From the NCBI RefSeq assembly GCF_014779765.1, contig NZ_JACXZA010000002.1:760066-824065 (forward strand): a stretch of 64,000 nt of DNA. The letters run 5' to 3'. Numbering within the stretch: position 1 is the first letter of the stretch; each line of letters starts with the position of its first letter. The translations under genes were made by a program, and so were the position numbers. Positions 61,599 through 64,000 of the stretch are shown in pieces. The DNA comes from Paenibacillus terricola (lineage in GTDB: Bacteria > Bacillota > Bacilli > Paenibacillales > Paenibacillaceae). The notes under the pieces are model-generated. The model was not told where the DNA came from. It saw only the letters and a program-made list of their open reading frames with translations, and did not search any database.

Positions 61599-62837
61599 TT
61601 ATATAACTTCTCTGCGCTTGCGCAAAAGCATATACAGAATGACACCCGTTACCGCACATAGTGCTGCACACAGCCCGATGAAGCCGTATCCCGCTTGAAG
61701 TCCTCGCAGTAACCCTTTATCAGAGTCAGATCCTACCGATTTCTTGACCAGCTCAATGATACCACCGATTACATAGTTGCCGATGACGCTGCCGAGTCCC
61801 ATCGATGTTACGGTGAACGTAATCGCAGTATCGCTGCCGTTCGGATAACGCTTGGCGATGAATGCCATAACTGTCGGATAGATCATTGCGATGCCGATAC
61901 CTGCTGCCGCGAACAAGAACGCATATGTTTCCCCACCAAGAATGGCGGCAAATGTGCAGAGAGCAGACATGCCAGAGAATATAATCAGCGACAGCGTGAA
62001 GCCGATTCGGTCCGTCAGTGGTCCCAACAGAAGTCGGGCGAGCGCGAAACATAAGAAGAATGCAGACAGCATACTCGATGCTCTCACCGTGTTCCAGTCG
62101 TACGCTTTCTCCAGGAAGTTAACGAGCCACCCGCCTACTGCGAGCTCCGATACGACGCCGAATGTAAGAATGCACACCATCAGCCACAGAACGGGATCTC
62201 GCAAGAGGCTTCGAAGCGGCGTACGTTCCTCATGGTTAATTTCATCTCCCGGAAACTTGCTAAGCAGTGCAAATACGATTGGCACAATGGACAGCATTAG
62301 CATAACGAGATACATGCCGCGCCAGTCCAGCGTATGACCGAAGAGCGTAACTTTCATCAATCCCGTTGCGATGAGAGGTGCAACTGTCGAGCTAAGTCCG
62401 TAGAAGCCATGGCTCAAGTTCATCATCGTGCCTGTATTTCGAACGAAGATCCGTGCGCCTAGTATGGCAAGACCAATCTCCAACATGCCGTTGCCAATGT
62501 ACATCAAGAAGTAAGATGCAGAGAACATCGTGTATTGCTTCGAGAAATAAATGAGGATGCCGGAAATCGCCATCGAGGCAAAAGCGATAACCGTAACCCG
62601 CTTAATCCCCCATATCCGCGTCAACCAAGCAGTGAAGGAACAAGCGATCAAATAACCAAGAGCATTGAGTGATAATAAGGTACCCAACTGTGATTCATTC
62701 AAGCTGAAGTCGAATTGGATGCGCGGTATCGCGGGCCCTTTAATATTTTCCGAGAAACCAAAAATGATAAATCCGATAAAAATCGTTGCTAGCTGCATCA
62801 TGTACAGCTTTCTCATCTTGCCAGTTGCATTCTCCAC
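61599..62837 (-). CDS. 12-helix MFS transporter, FucP/sugar-like
   Basis: The 412-residue protein starts at GTG 62837 with AAAGGAG upstream. About 12 membrane helices are present. The N-terminal half has FGFSENIKGPAIPRIQFDFSLNESQLGTLLSLNALGYLIACSFTAWLTRIWGIKRV (in parts) and the second half DRIGFTLSLII and GIGIAMIYPTVMAFIAKRYPNGS, similar to the FucP/glucose-galactose group. It follows a ROK regulator by 21 bp in one operon, so it likely imports the sugar or sugar derivative sensed by that regulator. Confidence 0.9.
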   Translation of the reverse strand: MENATGKMRKLYMMQLATIFIGFIIFGFSENIKGPAIPRIQFDFSLNESQLGTLLSLNALGYLIACSFTAWLTRIWGIKRVTVIAFASMAISGILIYFSKQYTMFSASYFLMYIGNGMLEIGLAILGARIFVRNTGTMMNLSHGFYGLSSTVAPLIATGLMKVTLFGHTLDWRGMYLVMLMLSIVPIVFALLSKFPGDEINHEERTPLRSLLRDPVLWLMVCILTFGVVSELAVGGWLVNFLEKAYDWNTVRASSMLSAFFLCFALARLLLGPLTDRIGFTLSLIIFSGMSALCTFAAILGGETYAFLFAAAGIGIAMIYPTVMAFIAKRYPNGSDTAITFTVTSMGLGSVIGNYVIGGIIELVKKSVGSDSDKGLLRGLQAGYGFIGLCAALCAVTGVILYMLLRKRREVI

Positions 62838-62858
62838 TCCCTGTTGTCTCCTTTATGC

Positions 62859-63887
62859 TTATCTTTTCGCGATGATTTGCAGTTGGTACGTTAAGCTCTC
62901 CAGCGTTGCGGTCGCAAGACCAGTCATATATTCGCGATTGGTATCATTCTTCACGATGAGCTGCGGCATGTGTACTTCTGGAATGTCCTTCAGACAATGC
63001 TGATATAACTCATCAAGCTGAGAAGCTTGTGGCAGATCGCCTGTAATCGCAATCGTCACCGGGTTGATGATCGCGATGATCGACGATAACGTGTGAGAAG
63101 CGAGCCGTATAAACCCCTCTTCGGTATGAAGCTGGCGCAGTTGCTCCTCGCGCGTAATACCGAACGGCAGGAACGATACTTCGCCCCCGAACTTCGTATT
63201 TCCAGACAAGATCCGTCCGTCAACAATGAAACCCGCTCCAGGAAAATGATTTCTCGGAAACGTAACGACTGCGAACGTTTTGTCCTCTTCGATATTAAGC
63301 TCGTGGTAAAAACCATACACCGTCATGTTCATATCGTTCTCGATCGTAACGGATAACTCGTATTTGTCCTCAAGATATGGTCCAAGCGGTTGATTCACAA
63401 GCTCCGGTACGTCACAGACACCGATAACGCCGCGGTGAACGACCCCCGGGATGCCGATCCCGATCGCCTGAACATTGCTGCTCTCGTTCATCAACGCATC
63501 AATGTGCTGATCAATAATCCCGATATCGATTCGGTCCAACGCATGAACGGCCTCGCGAAGGGTCTCTCCCAACAGATTCACACTGCTTGTATGGATGGAC
63601 AATATACCGCCCTCTGTTTTGATGAGCAGACAAATGACACAGCCGAAGTCCGCGTTATATTTGTACTGCTTCGCGGGCCGTCCGCCGCTTGGCCCTTCCG
63701 TCTCCATCTCAATCACTTCATTCGACGCGACAAGCTCGTTCAGAATGGTGCCGCAAGTGGCAACGCTAAGTTTCGTTAGATTAGCAATTGACGCCTTCGT
63801 ACCGGTTCCTTGCGCCTTCAACGTATTCTTCACAAGCTCAACGTTCATCTTCTTCACTTGAAGAGTGTTATGCGTGTGCGGATTCAT
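62859..63887 (-). CDS. ROK-family transcriptional regulator (NagC/XylR type)
   Basis: The 342-residue protein starts at ATG 63887, 7 bases after AGGAG; an earlier frame begins inside the leader. An N-terminal winged helix (about 10-75; VKNTLKAQGTGTKASIANLTKLSVATCGTIL in parts, then GPSGGRPAKQYK) is followed by the ROK sugar-kinase fold (about 85-340) with GIGIPGVVHRG, ENDMNMTVYGFYHE and GGEVSFLPFG. The zinc-binding Cys motif of true ROK kinases (C-x-C-G-x2-G-C) is absent and no catalytic Asp in DxD form is seen, so it should be a sensor only. It probably represses itself and the MFS gene through the palindrome at 63909-63935. Confidence 0.92.
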   Translation of the reverse strand: MNPHTHNTLQVKKMNVELVKNTLKAQGTGTKASIANLTKLSVATCGTILNELVASNEVIEMETEGPSGGRPAKQYKYNADFGCVICLLIKTEGGILSIHTSSVNLLGETLREAVHALDRIDIGIIDQHIDALMNESSNVQAIGIGIPGVVHRGVIGVCDVPELVNQPLGPYLEDKYELSVTIENDMNMTVYGFYHELNIEEDKTFAVVTFPRNHFPGAGFIVDGRILSGNTKFGGEVSFLPFGITREEQLRQLHTEEGFIRLASHTLSSIIAIINPVTIAITGDLPQASQLDELYQHCLKDIPEVHMPQLIVKNDTNREYMTGLATATLESLTYQLQIIAKR

Positions 63888-63908
63888 CGTCCCACTCCTA
63901 TATTCAAA

Positions 63909-63966
63909 CACTTATTAAAACAATTTTAATAAGTGGAGTATAAGCCTCATTTACTAGTGATGTCAA
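63909..63966 (-). promoter_or_regulatory. ROK-MFS operon promoter with a perfect 12-bp inverted-repeat operator
   Basis: On the minus strand TTGACA (63966-63961) and TATACT (63942-63937) are 18 bases apart. Directly after the -10, CACTTATTAAAA and TTTTAATAAGTG (63909-63935) form a perfect inverted repeat around a 3-base spacer, covering the expected start of transcription. Size and AT-rich arms fit a ROK/XylR-type operator. Binding by the gene product at 62859-63887 is inference. Confidence 0.88.
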
Positions 63967-64000
63967 CGAGTTATTACGTATGCTAGTCCCTTATTTTTGA

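Noticed and set aside
1..64000. Insertion sequences, prophage, tRNA or rRNA genes.
   Set aside because: No transposase, integrase, phage gene, terminal repeats or recognisable tRNA/rRNA sequence was seen; inverted repeats found are all explained as terminators or operators.

Overview
The window reads as a chromosomal segment of a Gram-positive, aerobic, bacillithiol-using Firmicute, most likely a Paenibacillus or close relative. Supporting signs are many lipoproteins with clean lipoboxes, strong AGGAGG-type ribosome sites with ATG, GTG and TTG starts, a YhcN/YlaJ spore lipoprotein, a YtxJ bacilliredoxin, AdaA/AdaB alkylation repair, Bacillus-type Fur, Zur and ArgR boxes, and no outer-membrane genes. 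I see no rRNA, tRNA, CRISPR array, prophage or insertion sequence. Most genes lie on the minus strand in short operons closed by clear hairpin terminators.

Layout. 0-5 kb: a truncated spore lipoprotein; a Tat-exported gluconate-dehydrogenase-type subunit with its GMC flavoprotein; tatC-tatA; and a cytochrome c lipoprotein. Together these look like a membrane sugar/aldehyde oxidation module. 5-11.6 kb: a short UvrA paralogue, an ArsR/SRPBCC pair with a twin-operator promoter, a thiamine-binding protein, DinB, a WYL regulator, and a stand-alone AICAR transformylase behind a ZTP riboswitch with a terminator. 11.7-21.6 kb: a phosphodiester glycosidase, then an amino-acid catabolic operon (D-aminoacylase, polar amino-acid ABC importer, YgeY-type M20 hydrolase, diaminopropionate ammonia-lyase) downstream of an AAA+ activator that has lost the GAFTGA loop. 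21.8-27 kb: alkylation repair (adaA-adaB, glycosylase), a cysteine desulfurase and a WG-repeat exported protein.

27.1-38.2 kb is the highlight. Eight overlapping genes behind a perfect Fur box form an NRPS-independent siderophore cluster. It keeps the staphyloferrin B order D-E-F-G-H (exporter, two synthetases, citrate synthase-like aldolase, decarboxylase) and has a third synthetase at its end. The diaminopropionate genes sbnA/sbnB are replaced by a class III aminotransferase of diaminobutyrate type and an ATP-grasp ligase. I infer a staphyloferrin-B-like carboxylate siderophore built on a different diamine.

38.4-64 kb: catalase, a DUF2642 protein, a glycosyltransferase coupled to an unrecognised protein, a Zur-controlled CobW GTPase, small membrane and redox proteins, a class F-like sortase next to an exported Lys/His-rich five-residue-repeat protein ending in MPKTG, a Na+/H+ antiporter, an ArgR-boxed argC, two regulator/MFS pairs, several GNAT acetyltransferases, and a ROK-regulated MFS transporter with a perfect 12-bp inverted-repeat operator. 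All functional statements come from reading the sequence and from family knowledge; no database search was run.
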